The notes under the pieces were generated by a model. That model saw only the letters and a list, made by a program, of their open reading frames with translations. It had not been told where the DNA came from and made no database searches. DNA of 64,000 nucleotides from Symsagittifera roscoffensis (lineage: Eukaryota > Xenacoelomorpha > Acoela > Convolutidae): positions 35,304,052 to 35,368,051 of the forward strand of contig NC_087062.1 of NCBI RefSeq assembly GCF_963678635.1, read 5' to 3'. Below, piece by piece: positions 33,601-40,900 of this stretch (position 1 is the stretch's first letter; every line of letters begins with the position of its first letter). Made by a program: the position numbers and the translations under genes.

Positions 33601-36368
33601 CATCTATTTTTTCTTCGAAATTCGAAAGTCAGTGTTTTTTTTTCTGCTTACTTGTGTCCATTACTCTTTTCCAACTGTCAGTTGGCTATGTTCACTATTA
33701 TAAGCCAAGTTTGTGATGCTTATCATCTTGACTTTGTGTAGATTGTGGATCTGCAGCAACAATTGATTTTCTTCCAAAACCTGGACAAGAAGAAGAGCGA
33801 CCCGAGGTACAATGAATCAGAGTCGGGTGGTGGAAAGCCAGGTAGGCCGACTGCATCTGCGAAAGAGGAAGTGGGAGGAGAATCCCCGGTGTACGAGTGC
33901 TCTCGATGTCATCAGTATTTCCAGGACATGTCTCAATTTCAAGTTAGTATTTCAAGTTAGTATTAGTTGAACAAGCAAGTGGATGATGTATCAAAAATAT
34001 ATTTTCGTTCTAGGGTCACATTACGCATTGTCTGGAGTTCCGACTCTTCCATTCGAAAGGACGAAGTAAAAGTGTGGAGCCTCTCTCCCAACCGAAATCC
34101 CAGTTGTCGACTGGAAATCTATCCAAACCAAGTCCTTTCCCTTCTTCGACTCTGGGCACAGACAAAGACAGTGGGTCGGCAATTTTAACCAAGTATTCGT
34201 ACGACAGTTTGAGATTATCAGGATTGACTAATAGCTCGTCACAATTGAAGATAACGGCGATCGATAGTCGCCACGAGCATCCAGGGAGCGACAGAGGTCG
34301 GGCAAACTCAATTGGAGGCCCCAAGGTGAATAGACGAGGGCCTGTTCAGAAAGGAATTAACCAAGCTTTTGTTTATGACCAGGATAGAGGAAAGGCATTT
34401 TCGAATCCTCATCTATCGAGTCACCAGAAACAAAACTCAATGGGAAGTTCAATGGGAGGCTTTGATTCGGATTGGTCCGATTACAATTCCGCAAACAATT
34501 TGAACATTTCAACTGAGCCTGAAAGCAGCGAAGTTAAGGACATGCCACAAATTAGGCTCGAATTGGCGGGAAATATGACATCAAACAGTTCGGTGGATCC
34601 CGAAAACGATGAGATTATAAAACCGGTGGTACGCTTGAAAGTTTCGTCGGCACCTAGAGCAATGTCTTCTCCGGTTAGTACTAGCCTCGACCGACAAAAC
34701 GGAAAAGGAAATGTACAGCCTGTTCGAGAGCAGACTTCACGATATGATATCGACAGATCGAGAAGCCCACAGGCTCACCCAGCTTCCGACTTCCCAAACA
34801 ACGTAAAGTTCCCCCCCGCGCAAAATAACAACCAAATACGTCATTTGGGACATGTTAATCACAATTTAAAGGCAAGAAACTCGCCAGCAATTTCGAGTTC
34901 TTCAAGTGATGGAGTTAGATCAGCGTCTATCAATTTAAGAGAAGAAGTTTTAGTTAGAAAAGACCAACCGGACTCGGCCTTTTCACAATTTTCTGAATCG
35001 ATGAGTTCGATGCCCTTGCAAAAGCCAATACCTGGAAACAGAGGAGCAATTCAAAATCCGTTGCCTGTTGATGATGATGTCAATAGACGTAAGCTAATGA
35101 GTCCAAATTGTTCGAGCGACGAATCAGACAGAAACGGAGTGGCACATGAAGACAACAACGCTGAAGCCCGTCGGATGTTTCTGGAAGCGAGCAAACCGGG
35201 TGCTGCATTACAGGATCGGATCAATCGCAAAGAAGCACAAGTAGGAAGGCCCCTAGAGCCGCTGACAAGAGGGAGCCTGCTTGCGGAACCGTTAAACGTG
35301 GAAAAAGGCCTGATTCCGTCGATGCAAATACCGGGCTTTTCCCCCATTGAAAACCCAAATCAACTGGATACCGCGCGACATATCATTAGTCCAACTATAA
35401 ACAATGTCCTTGAAGATTCACAGCTACAAGAAATAGAGCCCCATTGGCCTGGCGAGAGAAGATACGAACCAGCGCATTCTTTTCAAGCTGACATGCACAA
35501 AAGATTATTGCCACCAAAAATGGATAAAGAGAACCCGAATGCTCCGAGGAGTTCAAATGAAAGAAGACGAAGTATAAAATTCGAAGAAAATGAGAGACTC
35601 GTTAAGGGGGCGGGGTATTCCGGCAGCAGACCTCCATCAGGAGGCGATGTGCGGCGGCCTAATGGTAGCGAAAATCCAAGCTCTATTTTGAAAAACAAGG
35701 CACCGGAAGGAGGCATGCAGATAGTTGACAACTTGGGCCCTGTTGAAGGGTCATCTGAAAATGGAATGGATCCGCCCAAAAGAGGGCAAAAGAATAACAG
35801 TTTTCAACGTGGTTATGAGTCCGATTCGAATAACAGTGGAAAGATGAGCAGCGACAAGGAGAACTCATTAAACCGATCTAAACAATCGAACAGATCGAAA
35901 TCTCCGTCGTTTAAGAATTTCAGAAACAGATTTTTCTCTAACTCAGATGACAAAAAGGAGAAAGATAAACATAAAGATAAGAAAAACAATACACAGGCTG
36001 GGAAAAGTCGAGACAAACGGGGTTCACGACCTTCAGTAATGGCTCAGTCACCATCGCCGGTCAACGACAGTTATGCTTTCTCGGGCCACGAGCAAAGAGG
36101 ACGCCCTATGAATAGCGAGAATAGCGACAACCGAGGAAGGTATAGGGGACCACAAGGTCCTGCACGAGAACAGAATGGATTCCAGAACGGTCCAGGACCA
36201 GAACAGCAAATCTACCCTCCGCCTCAGCATCGCCCGCAGTTCAGTGCTGAAATGCGAGTCGGAATTCCGACAGGACCTCAGTACAGGCCATCGCGAGTCA
36301 GATCCCAGCCGCCTGTTCACCATGGACCCACACGACCTCAAAATGCGGAAATTACGACCGATGTATAA
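3605..36368 (+). CDS. Coiled-coil protein with NEMO-type CCHC zinc finger, disordered tail and PDZ-ligand C-terminus (8 exons)
   Basis: Proposed exons: 3605-3655, 18231-18386, 27358-27513, 27739-27831, 28413-28610, 31367-31471, 33742-33942, 34014-36368. Every junction has GT-AG and all introns are phase 0, giving about 1104 residues. Residues 18-300 are rich in E, K, Q, L and R and look like interrupted coiled coils, with a polyproline break near residue 103. C306, C309, H322 and C326 have the exact C-x2-C-x12-H-x3-C spacing of the ubiquitin-binding fingers of NEMO and optineurin. Residues 327-1104 are Ser/Asn/Pro/Arg-rich and probably disordered, with a Lys-rich block near 966-990. The protein ends in TTDV, a class I PDZ ligand. 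A scaffold role is inferred. No named orthologue is recognised and no clear UBAN motif (DFxxER) is seen. Exon 1 is the least certain part. Confidence 0.8.
3656..4440. other. Intron 1, 5' part: diverged dispersed repeat
   Basis: No gene is seen. From about 3940 to 4260 there is a diverged copy of the window's common dispersed repeat, with the landmarks GTTCACGCTC, GAACAGCAAAAGTG, GATCTAGTTTTCTC and ATAAATTGTTCTTG. At about 4320-4440 sequence resembles the sub-blocks of the 38-43 kb array (CCCAAATCTGAGATATTGGG), leading into the first hAT-array unit. Confidence 0.5.
4441..7520 (+). mobile_element. Tandem hAT-like unit 1 (about 3.08 kb)
   Basis: This is the first of four head-to-tail units. Each unit starts at the block ttttcgattttctgaaactt, seen at 4441, 7521 and 10591. 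Units differ by roughly a few percent. Unit 1 is the most diverged at its left edge, with GCTCGAAAAAAAACGGGATG where the others have a shorter run. It contains a 5' region, a broken transposase (about 4930-6836) and a T-rich 3' region that includes the dispersed GCAAAG hairpin at 7355. Confidence 0.85.
4930..6836 (+). pseudogene. hAT-like transposase remnant, unit 1
   Basis: Pieces in shifting frames give an N-terminal Cys/His region (RCRCC, then HAK) like a BED finger; a block with LACGPTKATYMLVHDL and the acidic FTIHLDES (5449-5466); MTDNCATK; a GCGTHQAYLAHRK stretch like the hAT C..H motif; and a 259-residue open frame (6058-6837) with PNFLASP, VYVLHDKLESL and a Lys-rich end. Unit 1 lacks one base after the HLDES block and has a 5 bp insertion near 4931 relative to its sisters. 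The frame break near 6060-6137 is shared by all units, so the gene was dead before amplification. Assignment to hAT rests on motif order, not a search. Confidence 0.65.
7521..10590 (+). mobile_element. Tandem hAT-like unit 2 (3,070 bp)
   Basis: This is the second unit, nearly identical to unit 3, with boundaries set by the same block at 7521 and 10591. No inverted termini or target duplications separate adjacent units, so the array looks produced by unequal exchange rather than by repeated insertion. Confidence 0.85.
8007..9919 (+). pseudogene. hAT-like transposase remnant, unit 2
   Basis: It has the same domain order as unit 1: BED-like region near 8120-8230, HLDES near 8521-8540, TDNCATK near 8745, GC..H near 8817, then the long C-terminal frame. 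Two private indels break that C-terminal frame: loss of an A near 9424 (CACAGACATG) and a gained A in the run near 9779. A substitution turns the usual CTCTGA terminator into CTCGGA. This is the most damaged of the four copies. Confidence 0.65.
10591..13196 (+). mobile_element. Tandem hAT-like unit 3, truncated at its 3' end
   Basis: The unit runs from the 10591 block to the TTCAAATTGCTT block near 13196, then jumps straight into TTCCCGGTAGTGATCTGG, which lies about 440 bp inside a normal unit. The junction removes the 3' region of this unit and the 5' region of the next. That is consistent with one deletion or unequal exchange. Confidence 0.85.
11077..12978 (+). pseudogene. hAT-like transposase remnant, unit 3
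   Basis: Same domain order as the sister units. The 259-residue C-terminal frame (12199-12978) is open. The shared frame breaks in the BED-like and middle regions are present, so no full-length product is possible. It differs from units 2 and 4 by a handful of substitutions. Confidence 0.65.
13197..15815 (+). mobile_element. Tandem hAT-like unit 4, lacking its 5' region
   Basis: The unit starts at the TTCCCGGTAGTGATC block and runs to TTTTTTCCAA near 15815. There the array sequence (GACATCGACG in other units) is replaced by CTGTCTGTTGGCTATG, the end of the window's dispersed repeat. This suggests that the ancestral 3' flank of the unit was a dispersed-repeat copy. Confidence 0.85.
13237..15149 (+). 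pseudogene. hAT-like transposase remnant, unit 4
   Basis: Same domain order as the other units. A private change near 13847 (GTCACTAATTG for GGCACTACTTG) makes an early stop just after the acidic HLDES region. The C-terminal 259-residue frame (14370-15149) stays open, with one further substitution (LIEL to LIAL). As in the others, the frame break before this segment is shared. Confidence 0.65.
15816..18230. other. Intron 1, 3' part: no clear gene
   Basis: After the tail of a dispersed repeat (CTGTCTGTTGGCTATG, 15819-15834) this is AT-rich intron sequence. One minus-strand ORF at 17236-17580 is listed separately. A 46-codon plus-strand frame from the ATG near 16915 has no suitable donor and no recognisable motif. 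The stretch ends in the acceptor TTTTGTTTAG at 18230. Confidence 0.5.
17236..17580 (-). CDS. Hypothetical 114-residue ORF with internal repeat
   Basis: This frame starts at a true ATG (17580) and has balanced amino-acid use, unlike most AT-driven open frames here. It carries two related segments, YDLMVRVLLKGDSARPL and YDLMARAVLSRSDV, suggesting an internal duplication. The family is not recognised. It lies antisense within intron 1 of the coiled-coil gene. It may be a fragment of a mobile-element protein or a chance frame. Confidence 0.25.
   Translation of the reverse strand: MSKANYCDSRQKLLSANARLVSGQNLATSIDICNILVFNRLPITNEAGTHHPKNYTYDLMVRVLLKGDSARPLNTEQYDLMARAVLSRSDVSYTINVVEYRLVPETICSNRSNS
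18231..18386 (+). CDS. Exon 2 (52 codons, coiled coil)
   Basis: The acceptor TTTTGTTTAG precedes codons reading SKEEQDNLLRQREDEVRRLK, and the exon ends CTTTCACAG|GTAGAT. It is 156 nt, phase 0 at both ends. Charged residues and regular Leu spacing indicate coiled coil. Confidence 0.85.
18780..20560. repeat. Diverged ~75-95 bp satellite, block 1
   Basis: Many copies of one degenerate unit run head to tail. The unit reads roughly: CAAAGTTTCATAGCTTGA, then ATAGCTTGCTTAGAAAAACT, then TTTTCGCGAACCGATTCGG, then TCTATGAAATAACTTG. Spacing between successive GAACCGATTCGG-type blocks is about 74-95 bp. Copies differ strongly, so the array is old and not recently homogenised. It lies in intron 2 of the coiled-coil gene. 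Confidence 0.8.
20561..21230. other. Spacer with repeated leader between satellite blocks
   Basis: The unit pattern fades here. Near 20985-21190 there is AAATGAATGACATG, CATAAGGC and CAACGTTTAAAAA-type sequence that also precedes block 1 (about 18635-18760). This suggests the leader and the array were duplicated together. A 24 bp stretch (AAATGAATGACATGTTTTCAGC) is itself doubled near 20990-21035. Confidence 0.55.
21231..23060. repeat. Diverged ~75-95 bp satellite, block 2
   Basis: The degenerate unit of block 1 resumes, with the landmarks TAGCTTGCTTAGAAAAA, CGAACCGATTCGGTCTATG and AACTTGAAATATTTC. Divergence between neighbours is again high. No coding or structural RNA signal is evident beyond the repetition. 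Confidence 0.8.
23317..23851. mobile_element. Short inverted-repeat element (MITE-like, ~535 bp)
   Basis: GCAAAAAGTTCGGACAGACA begins the left arm at about 23319. Its complement, reading TGTCTGTCCGAACTTTTTGC, ends the right arm near 23848. The matching arms are about 35 bp with one or two mismatches. The style resembles Tc1/mariner-type ends, and no transposase is present. A clean TA duplication was not resolved. Confidence 0.65.
23515..23742 (-). CDS. Exon-like ORF inside the inverted-repeat element
   Basis: On the minus strand a strong acceptor (TTTTTTTTCAG) at about 23743 is followed by 76 codons to a stop. These include MQDRWISEDYASLIFKYC and a Lys/Gln-rich end. The composition looks protein-like, but no family is recognised. 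It could be a host exon captured by the element or a piece of its ancestral gene; expression is not shown. Confidence 0.3.
   Translation of the reverse strand, partial: AKLKMQDRWISEDYASLIFKYCNEHPDFIVKQLAKLVRNRNTEKKKQIRAHQKKKQTAVKMIKSFKIGKLIAEKQ
23852..25479. other. Intron 2 sequence without recognised genes
   Basis: AT-rich sequence with several short open frames that show no domain. A slightly GC-richer patch at 25330-25460 (CAAAGCCGCGCTGGCAACTG) has no tRNA or rRNA fold that I can support. Confidence 0.45.
25480..25975 (+). repeat. Dispersed repeat R, near-complete copy
   Basis: It begins with a palindrome-like head (AAGAGTAATGAGCGTAGTG, then AGTACTCTT). Landmarks in order are GGTCTTG..GATTTTTTTT, TTTACGCTCATTTTTGATTT, AAAAGGAAGGCAAACTCCAC, CACAAAAATGTGATCGACTT, CCAGTTTTCTCAATTTGGG, and the tail TCCTTGCGTTCATTACTC, then CAACTGTTAGTTGGCTATG. 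The same order recurs in other introns and in 43-46 kb. It has no coding capacity and is probably a non-autonomous element. Confidence 0.75.
25976..27357. other. Intron 2, 3' part: repeat tails and one dispersed hairpin
   Basis: A second R tail lies at about 26735-26790 (TTTCCTTGCGTTCATTG, then CCAACTGTCTGTTGGCT). A fragment GGGGTGGATCTAG at about 26593 resembles a hAT MITE end. The dispersed hairpin GCAAAG-CTCCG-CTTTGC lies at 27193-27209. No gene is seen. Confidence 0.5.
27358..27513 (+). CDS. Exon 3 (52 codons)
   Basis: The acceptor ATGTTTCAG and donor TCT|GTAAGA bound 156 nt in phase 0. The product starts ISELQKRFEDQKSLEMMARR and includes a run of five prolines that would interrupt the coiled coil. 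Confidence 0.9.
27739..27831 (+). CDS. Exon 4 (31 codons, coiled coil)
   Basis: The acceptor TTTCCTTTCAG and donor GAT|GTAAGC bound 93 nt in phase 0. The product includes LDKLNMHIDALERELEKERK, a clear heptad-like pattern. Confidence 0.9.
28413..28610 (+). CDS. Exon 5 (66 codons, coiled coil)
   Basis: The acceptor TTGTCTTTTAG and donor AGA|GTAAGG bound 198 nt in phase 0. Two charged helical stretches flank a Ser/Thr/Asp-rich linker (TTQSSGSDSDE). A 17-base G run follows 27 bases past the donor. Confidence 0.9.
29130..29780. repeat. Degenerate ~160 bp tandem repeats
   Basis: Blocks of the type TCAGGGTACTCTCAG, GTTGCAAATCTTGCCTCCAAAT and TTTTCGAGATATGACGTTTTT recur near 29135, 29305, 29565 and 29710, with a looser one near 29420. 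Copies are strongly diverged. Confidence 0.65.
30495..30945 (+). repeat. Dispersed repeat R copy
   Basis: It carries the R landmarks in order: ACATAGGTCTTGGTGATTTT, GTTCACGCTCGTTTTTGATT, AAAAGGAAGGCAAACTCCAC, AAAACGTGATCGACTTCTAG, CTAGTTTTCTCAAATTGGG and the tail CTGTCAGTTGGCTATGTG. The head palindrome is degraded. Confidence 0.7.
30955..31285 (+). repeat. Dispersed repeat R copy, 5'-truncated
   Basis: It starts at the AAAAGGAAGGCAAACTACAC block, directly after the previous copy's tail. It continues through GATCCAGTTTTCTCAAATTG, ATCATAAATTGTTCTAG and the tail CCAACTGTCTATTGGCTATG. Tail-to-middle joining of two copies suggests partial tandem duplication. Confidence 0.7.
31367..31471 (+). CDS. 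Exon 6 (35 codons, coiled coil)
   Basis: The acceptor TTTCTTTATAG and donor ACG|GTGAGA bound 105 nt in phase 0. It encodes the coiled-coil segment VEMMDLKKDFDDMQAAVLQL. Confidence 0.9.
31837..32237. mobile_element. hAT-type MITE, 401 bp
   Basis: The left end reads CAGGGGTGGATCTAGGA. The right end reads AAATCCGCTACTG, whose complement CAGTAGCGGATTT matches. This CAGNGGCGGATCTAGG form is characteristic of hAT non-autonomous elements. The flanks TGTTTCAC (31829-31836) and CATTTCAC (32238-32245) look like an 8 bp target duplication with two mismatches. No transposase is encoded; open frames inside are incidental. Confidence 0.8.
32246..33214. other. Intron 6 middle: duplicated snippets, no gene
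   Basis: Short repeats occur, such as TGATGCTTATCATCTTG at about 32534 and again at about 33714 just before exon 7. ATATGA(C/T)TTCAAATGATCATG is found near 32471 and 33181. A 132-codon minus-strand open frame here shows no protein features and is treated as incidental. Confidence 0.45.
33215..33700 (+). repeat. Dispersed repeat R copy
   Basis: It begins with the palindrome-like head AAGAGTAATAGTCGTAGTG, then AAGACTCTT. It continues through CAGATCTTGG, GATCCAGTTTTCTCAAATCG and TCATCAAAAA-type sequence to the tail CCAACTGTCAGTTGGCTATG. It ends about 45 bp before the exon 7 acceptor. Confidence 0.7.
33742..33942 (+). CDS. Exon 7 (67 codons; first half of zinc finger)
   Basis: The acceptor CTTTGTGTAG is followed by IVDLQQQLIFFQNLDKKK, a Gly/Pro-rich linker, then YECSRCHQYFQDMSQFQ, which supplies the two cysteines of the finger. 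The donor CAA|GTTAGT is followed 12 bases later by a second, identical GTTAGT. Using the second adds in-frame VSIS and keeps the phase but would disturb finger spacing, so the first is chosen. Confidence 0.9.
34014..36368 (+). CDS. Exon 8 (784 codons; finger end, disordered tail, PDZ ligand, stop)
   Basis: The acceptor TTCGTTCTAG follows a 71 bp intron. The first codons read GHITHCLEF, completing the finger with His and Cys. The rest is one long open frame of low-complexity Ser/Asn/Pro/Arg sequence with a Lys-rich block (DDKKEKDKHKDKK), ending NAEITTDV and TAA at 36366-36368. Codon use is more GC-balanced than in surrounding intron DNA, which supports real coding. No catalytic domain is seen. 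Confidence 0.92.
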   Translation, partial: GHITHCLEFRLFHSKGRSKSVEPLSQPKSQLSTGNLSKPSPFPSSTLGTDKDSGSAILTKYSYDSLRLSGLTNSSSQLKITAIDSRHEHPGSDRGRANSIGGPKVNRRGPVQKGINQAFVYDQDRGKAFSNPHLSSHQKQNSMGSSMGGFDSDWSDYNSANNLNISTEPESSEVKDMPQIRLELAGNMTSNSSVDPENDEIIKPVVRLKVSSAPRAMSSPVSTSLDRQNGKGNVQPVREQTSRYDIDRSRSPQAHPASDFPNNVKFPPAQNNNQIRHLGHVNHNLKARNSPAISSSSSDGVRSASINLREEVLVRKDQPDSAFSQFSESMSSMPLQKPIPGNRGAIQNPLPVDDDVNRRKLMSPNCSSDESDRNGVAHEDNNAEARRMFLEASKPGAALQDRINRKEAQVGRPLEPLTRGSLLAEPLNVEKGLIPSMQIPGFSPIENPNQLDTARHIISPTINNVLEDSQLQEIEPHWPGERRYEPAHSFQADMHKRLLPPKMDKENPNAPRSSNERRRSIKFEENERLVKGAGYSGSRPPSGGDVRRPNGSENPSSILKNKAPEGGMQIVDNLGPVEGSSENGMDPPKRGQKNNSFQRGYESDSNNSGKMSSDKENSLNRSKQSNRSKSPSFKNFRNRFFSNSDDKKEKDKHKDKKNNTQAGKSRDKRGSRPSVMAQSPSPVNDSYAFSGHEQRGRPMNSENSDNRGRYRGPQGPAREQNGFQNGPGPEQQIYPPPQHRPQFSAEMRVGIPTGPQYRPSRVRSQPPVHHGPTRPQNAEITTDV

Positions 36369-37904
36369 AATTGTAATGTTTTGTAACTATTTCGATTTTT
36401 AGAGACTAGACTCTTTTCTAGAAATATTTATCACTGACCATATCAAATAACAGTGAATCTATCGCGCAAATGCCTTTGAGCAAATGCTTTTTATCATTGC
36501 ACATATCGGTTGCTTTTAGCGTTTATATAATCTATACTTAAAGTTTTACTGACATTTTTCTGCTAATTTAGTTTTTGATTTTGTATTTTGATCAAATTCT
36601 TGAGTCTTCAGGTTTGAAGAAAAAAGTGGGAAACATTAGCCGGAAAATCCATCAAGTACCAATATAAAAAGAAATTGACTATGCTGTATAGCCTTTCATA
36701 GGTCCTCTGCGAATATCAGAAACCACAATTATCATTAATTATTAGATAAAAGCAACAGCTTTGTAGAATATCATACCTCATTTAGTAAAGAACCTTTGCT
36801 CCGCTGGTTTTTTATTCGAAGCGTGTGCTGTGCCATACTGCGCGGAATAAGGGGAACCTCTGGTTAAGTGTCAAAAACGCAACGTAGTCTCATTAACTTA
36901 TTAAGGTCGTGTTGATTTATTTTCATAAAAAATCGTAGAATCTACTATTATTGCAATTACCCAAATGATTTTTTATTTCCCTTGCGATAAGTAAGGGCCT
37001 TACAATCGGGTACTAGACTTTTTCCCGTAATTTATCAAGTTCTCAGAATGGTCAATTTTGTAGGAATGGTAAATTTCAAGACATGCGCAATTTCTGACAA
37101 TTCAAATAAAACTACCTCATCTAGCTAGAAAATAATTGTTTGCGGCTCGGGCCCTAATTTTTTTTTGAAATAAATATTTTGGAAAAATTGTTGTTTTGTC
37201 GGATTCGTGGTTTTCTGCCTAGTTTCCGTGGGTTCATTTTCCGTTTTTTAACTGGCATTTATATTATCTGGTACTAATTTTTATCGTCCTACTTGTAAAG
37301 CATGGATTTTATTGTGGTTTTAGATGTTTTTTTTTACTAGTATTGAAAGTTCTGTGATTTGTCATTTTACCAAGGCTAATTTTGATTTTTTTTTCGGTTA
37401 AACGGTTTGGGCTTATGTTGTATCGGCTTAGTGAACTTAAATTGTGTTGTTTCGATGGCCCGAAAATTCCTGCCGGACAAAATCAGTTATTTACTCTAGC
37501 GAGCTTTAGTGTATTTGTACGAACCTTCTTTTTTAAGCCTAACTAGCAAATAAAAATTTTCATTGTTTGGTGCCACTTGAAATAATGATGATCTGTAGCA
37601 TTGGAAATTTCATAGCATCTGTTCTCTGCTTTATTTGAAGCTAGTGTTTGTTAATTAAGCGTCCACTGAGTTATAGTGAGTGAGACTCATATTCTCTAGG
37701 TCGCAGATCGAATCCGAGACTAGCCGATCCTTTTTTTTTTACTAATTCGAGGCTTCTCTGTACTTTTTATAGCACTTAAGAAGAGCTGATTTTTTTTCGT
37801 TTTCTCACTATTGCGAAGTGCAGCTTCGCCTCTGTGTATGAAAATGGGAGGCACTGGGTTTTTTCTTTTTACTTTTTTGAATGCTTTCGAAATTTCATTT
37901 TTTT
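36369..37904. other. 3' UTR and downstream flank
   Basis: Candidate polyadenylation signals AATAAA lie at 37105-37110 and 37169-37174; which one is used cannot be told. Farther on are a piece shared with 28.75 kb (TTTGTACGAACCTTCTTTTT) and the hairpin GCGAAG-TGCAG-CTTCGC at 37813-37829. No gene is seen. Confidence 0.45.
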
Positions 37905-40900
37905 TGCAAAACTTATAGTACTCTACTTTAGCTTTTTTCTCAAAAAAGGTATCAGTGGGAAGACCGAACACTCGTCTGTGTATCTGTAATCCTTTAGTAT
38001 GTTTTTTTAATTTACCCCACTGTCTACAGCCTTTGTAAAAGTCTGGAATGTTTTACGCTCATTTTTTTCATCGTTTTCTCAAAAACTACTCACCAAATCT
38101 AAGATATGGGTTCATTGAAAAGAACGGTTTGTAGGAAGTTCACCTGCATTTTAATCGTTTTCTCAAAAACTACTCACCAAATCTAAGATATGCGTTCATT
38201 GAAAAGAACGGGTTGTAGGAAGTTCACTTGCATTTTAAATCGTTTTCTCAAAAACTATCCCCCAAATTTGAGCTGTTGGTTTATTGAAAAGAACGGGTTG
38301 TTGGAAGCTGCCCTGCTTTTTGTACACTGAAAGTCCTCGGAATAGTCAAATACTTCAATTTTTACCAGTCGAAAACTACGTGCCCAAATCTGAGATTTAG
38401 GGTTCAACCCAAAGAACAGTTTGTGAAAAATTATAGTACACTACTTTAGAATTCTAGAACACGACTTTCTTTTCTCATAAAAGATATCAATGGGAAGACT
38501 GACCACTCTTCTGTGTGTCTGTATATTCCTCTAGTATGTTTTTACTTTACTCTACTGTCTACAGCCTTTGAAAAAGTCTGTGGCGTGTTTGAATCTCTTT
38601 TTTTTCACCGTTTTTTCAAAAACTACTAACCGAATCTAAGATATGGGTTCATTGGAAAAAAACGGCTGTTAGAAAGCTCTCCTTTTTTATCGTTTTCTCA
38701 AAAACTACTCTCCAAATTTGAGCTGTTGGTTTATTGAAAAGAACGGGTTGTTGGAAGCTGCCCTGCTTTTTGTACTCTGAAAGTCCTCGGAATAGTCAAA
38801 TACTTCAATTTTTACCAGTCGAAAACTACGTGCCCAAATCTGAGATTTTGGGTTCAAACCAAAGAACAGTTTGTGAAAAATTATAGTACACTACTTTAGA
38901 ATTCTAGAACACGACTTTCTTTTCTCATAAAAGATATCAATGGGAAGACGGACCACTCTTCTGTGTGTCTGTATGTTCCTCTAGTATGTTTTTACTTTAC
39001 TATACTGTCTACAGCCTTTGAAAAAGTCTGTGGCGTGTTTGAATCTCATTTTTTTAACCGTTTTTTCAAAAACTACTAACCAAATCTAAGATGTGGGTTC
39101 ATTGAAAAAAAACGGCTGTTAGGAAGCTCTCCTTTTTTTAAATCGTTTTCTCAAAAACTACTCTCCAAATTTGAGCTGTTGGTTTATTGAAAAGAACGGG
39201 TTGTTGGAAGCTGCCCTGCTTTTTGTACACTGAAAGTCCTCGGAATAGTCAAATACTTCAATTTTTACCAGTCGAAAACTACGTGCCCAAATCTGAGATT
39301 TTGGGTTCAACCCAAAGAACAGTTTGTGAAAAATTATAGTACACTACTTTAGAGTTCTAGAACACGACTTTCTTTTCTCATAAAAGATATCAATGGGAAG
39401 ACCGACCACTCTTCTGTGTGTCTGTATAATCCTCTAGTATGTTTTTACTTTACTCTACTGTCTACAGCTTTTGAAAAAGTCTGTGCCGTGTTTGAATCTC
39501 ATTTTATCACCGTTTTTTCAAAAACTACTAACCAAATCTAAGATATGGGTTCATTGGAAAAAAAACGGCTTTTAGGAAGCTCTCCTTTTTTATCGTTTTC
39601 TCAAAAACTACTCTCCAAATTTGAGCTGTTGGTTTATTGAAAAGAACGGGTTGTTGGAAGCTGCCCTGCTTTTTGTACACTGAAAGTCCTCGAAATAGTC
39701 AAATACTTCAATTTTTACCAGTCGAAAACTATGTGCCCAAATCTGAGATTTTGGGTTCAACCCAAAGAACAGTTTGAGAAAAATTATAGTACACTACTTT
39801 AGAATTCTAGAACACGACTTTCTTTTCTCATAAAAGATATCAATGGGAAGACGGACCACTCTTCGGTGTGTCTGTATGTTCCTCTAGTATGTTTTTACTT
39901 TACTATACTGTCTACAGCCTTTGAAAAAGTCTGTGGCGTGTTTGAATCTCATTTTTTTCACCGTTTTTTCAAAAACTACTAACCAAATCTAAGATGTGGG
40001 TTCATTGGAAAAAAACGGCTGTTAGGAAGCTCTCCTTTTTTAAATCGTTTTCTCAAAAACTACTCTCCAAATTTGAGCTGTTGGTTTATTGAAAAGAACG
40101 GGTTGTTGGAAGCTGCCCTGCTTTTTGTACACTGAAAGTCCTCGGAATAGTCAAATACTTCAATTTTTACCAGTCGAAAACTACGTGCCCAAATCTGAGA
40201 TTTTGGGTTCAACCCAAAGAACAGTTTGTGAAAAATTATAGTACACTACTTTAGAGTTCTAGAACACGACTTTCTTTTCTCATAAAAGATATCAATGGGA
40301 AGACCGACCACTCTTCTGTGTGTCTGTATAATCCTCTAGTATGTTTTTACTTTACTCTACTGTCTACAGCTTTTGAAAAAGTCTGTGCCGTGTTTGAATC
40401 TCATTTTATCACCGTTTTTTCAAAAACTACTAACCAAATCTAAGATTATGGGTTCATTGGAAAAAAACGGCTTTTAGGAAGCTCTCCTTTTTTATCGTTT
40501 TCTCAAAAACTACTCCCCAAATTTGAGCTGTTGGTTAATTGAAAAGAACGGGTTGTTGGAAGCTGCCCTGCCTTTTGTACACTGAAAGTCCTCGGAATAG
40601 TCAAATACTTCAATTTTTACCAGTCGAAAACTATGTAACCAAATCTGAGATTTTGGGTTCAACCCAAAGAACAGTTTGAGAAAAATTATAGTACACTACT
40701 TTAGAATTCTAGAACACGACTTTCTTTTCTCATAAAAGATATCAATGGGAAGACGGACCACTCTTCTATGTGTCTGTATGTTCCTCTAGAATGTTTTTAC
40801 TTTACTATACTGTCTACAGCCTTTGAAAAAGTCTGTGGCGTGTTTGATTCTCATTTTTTTTACCGTTTTTTCAAAAACTACTAACCAAATCTAAGATGTG

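Noticed and set aside
34016-36341. Minus-strand open frames opposite the last exon
   Set aside because: They are shadows of the strongly supported plus-strand exon, whose splice phase and composition fit coding.
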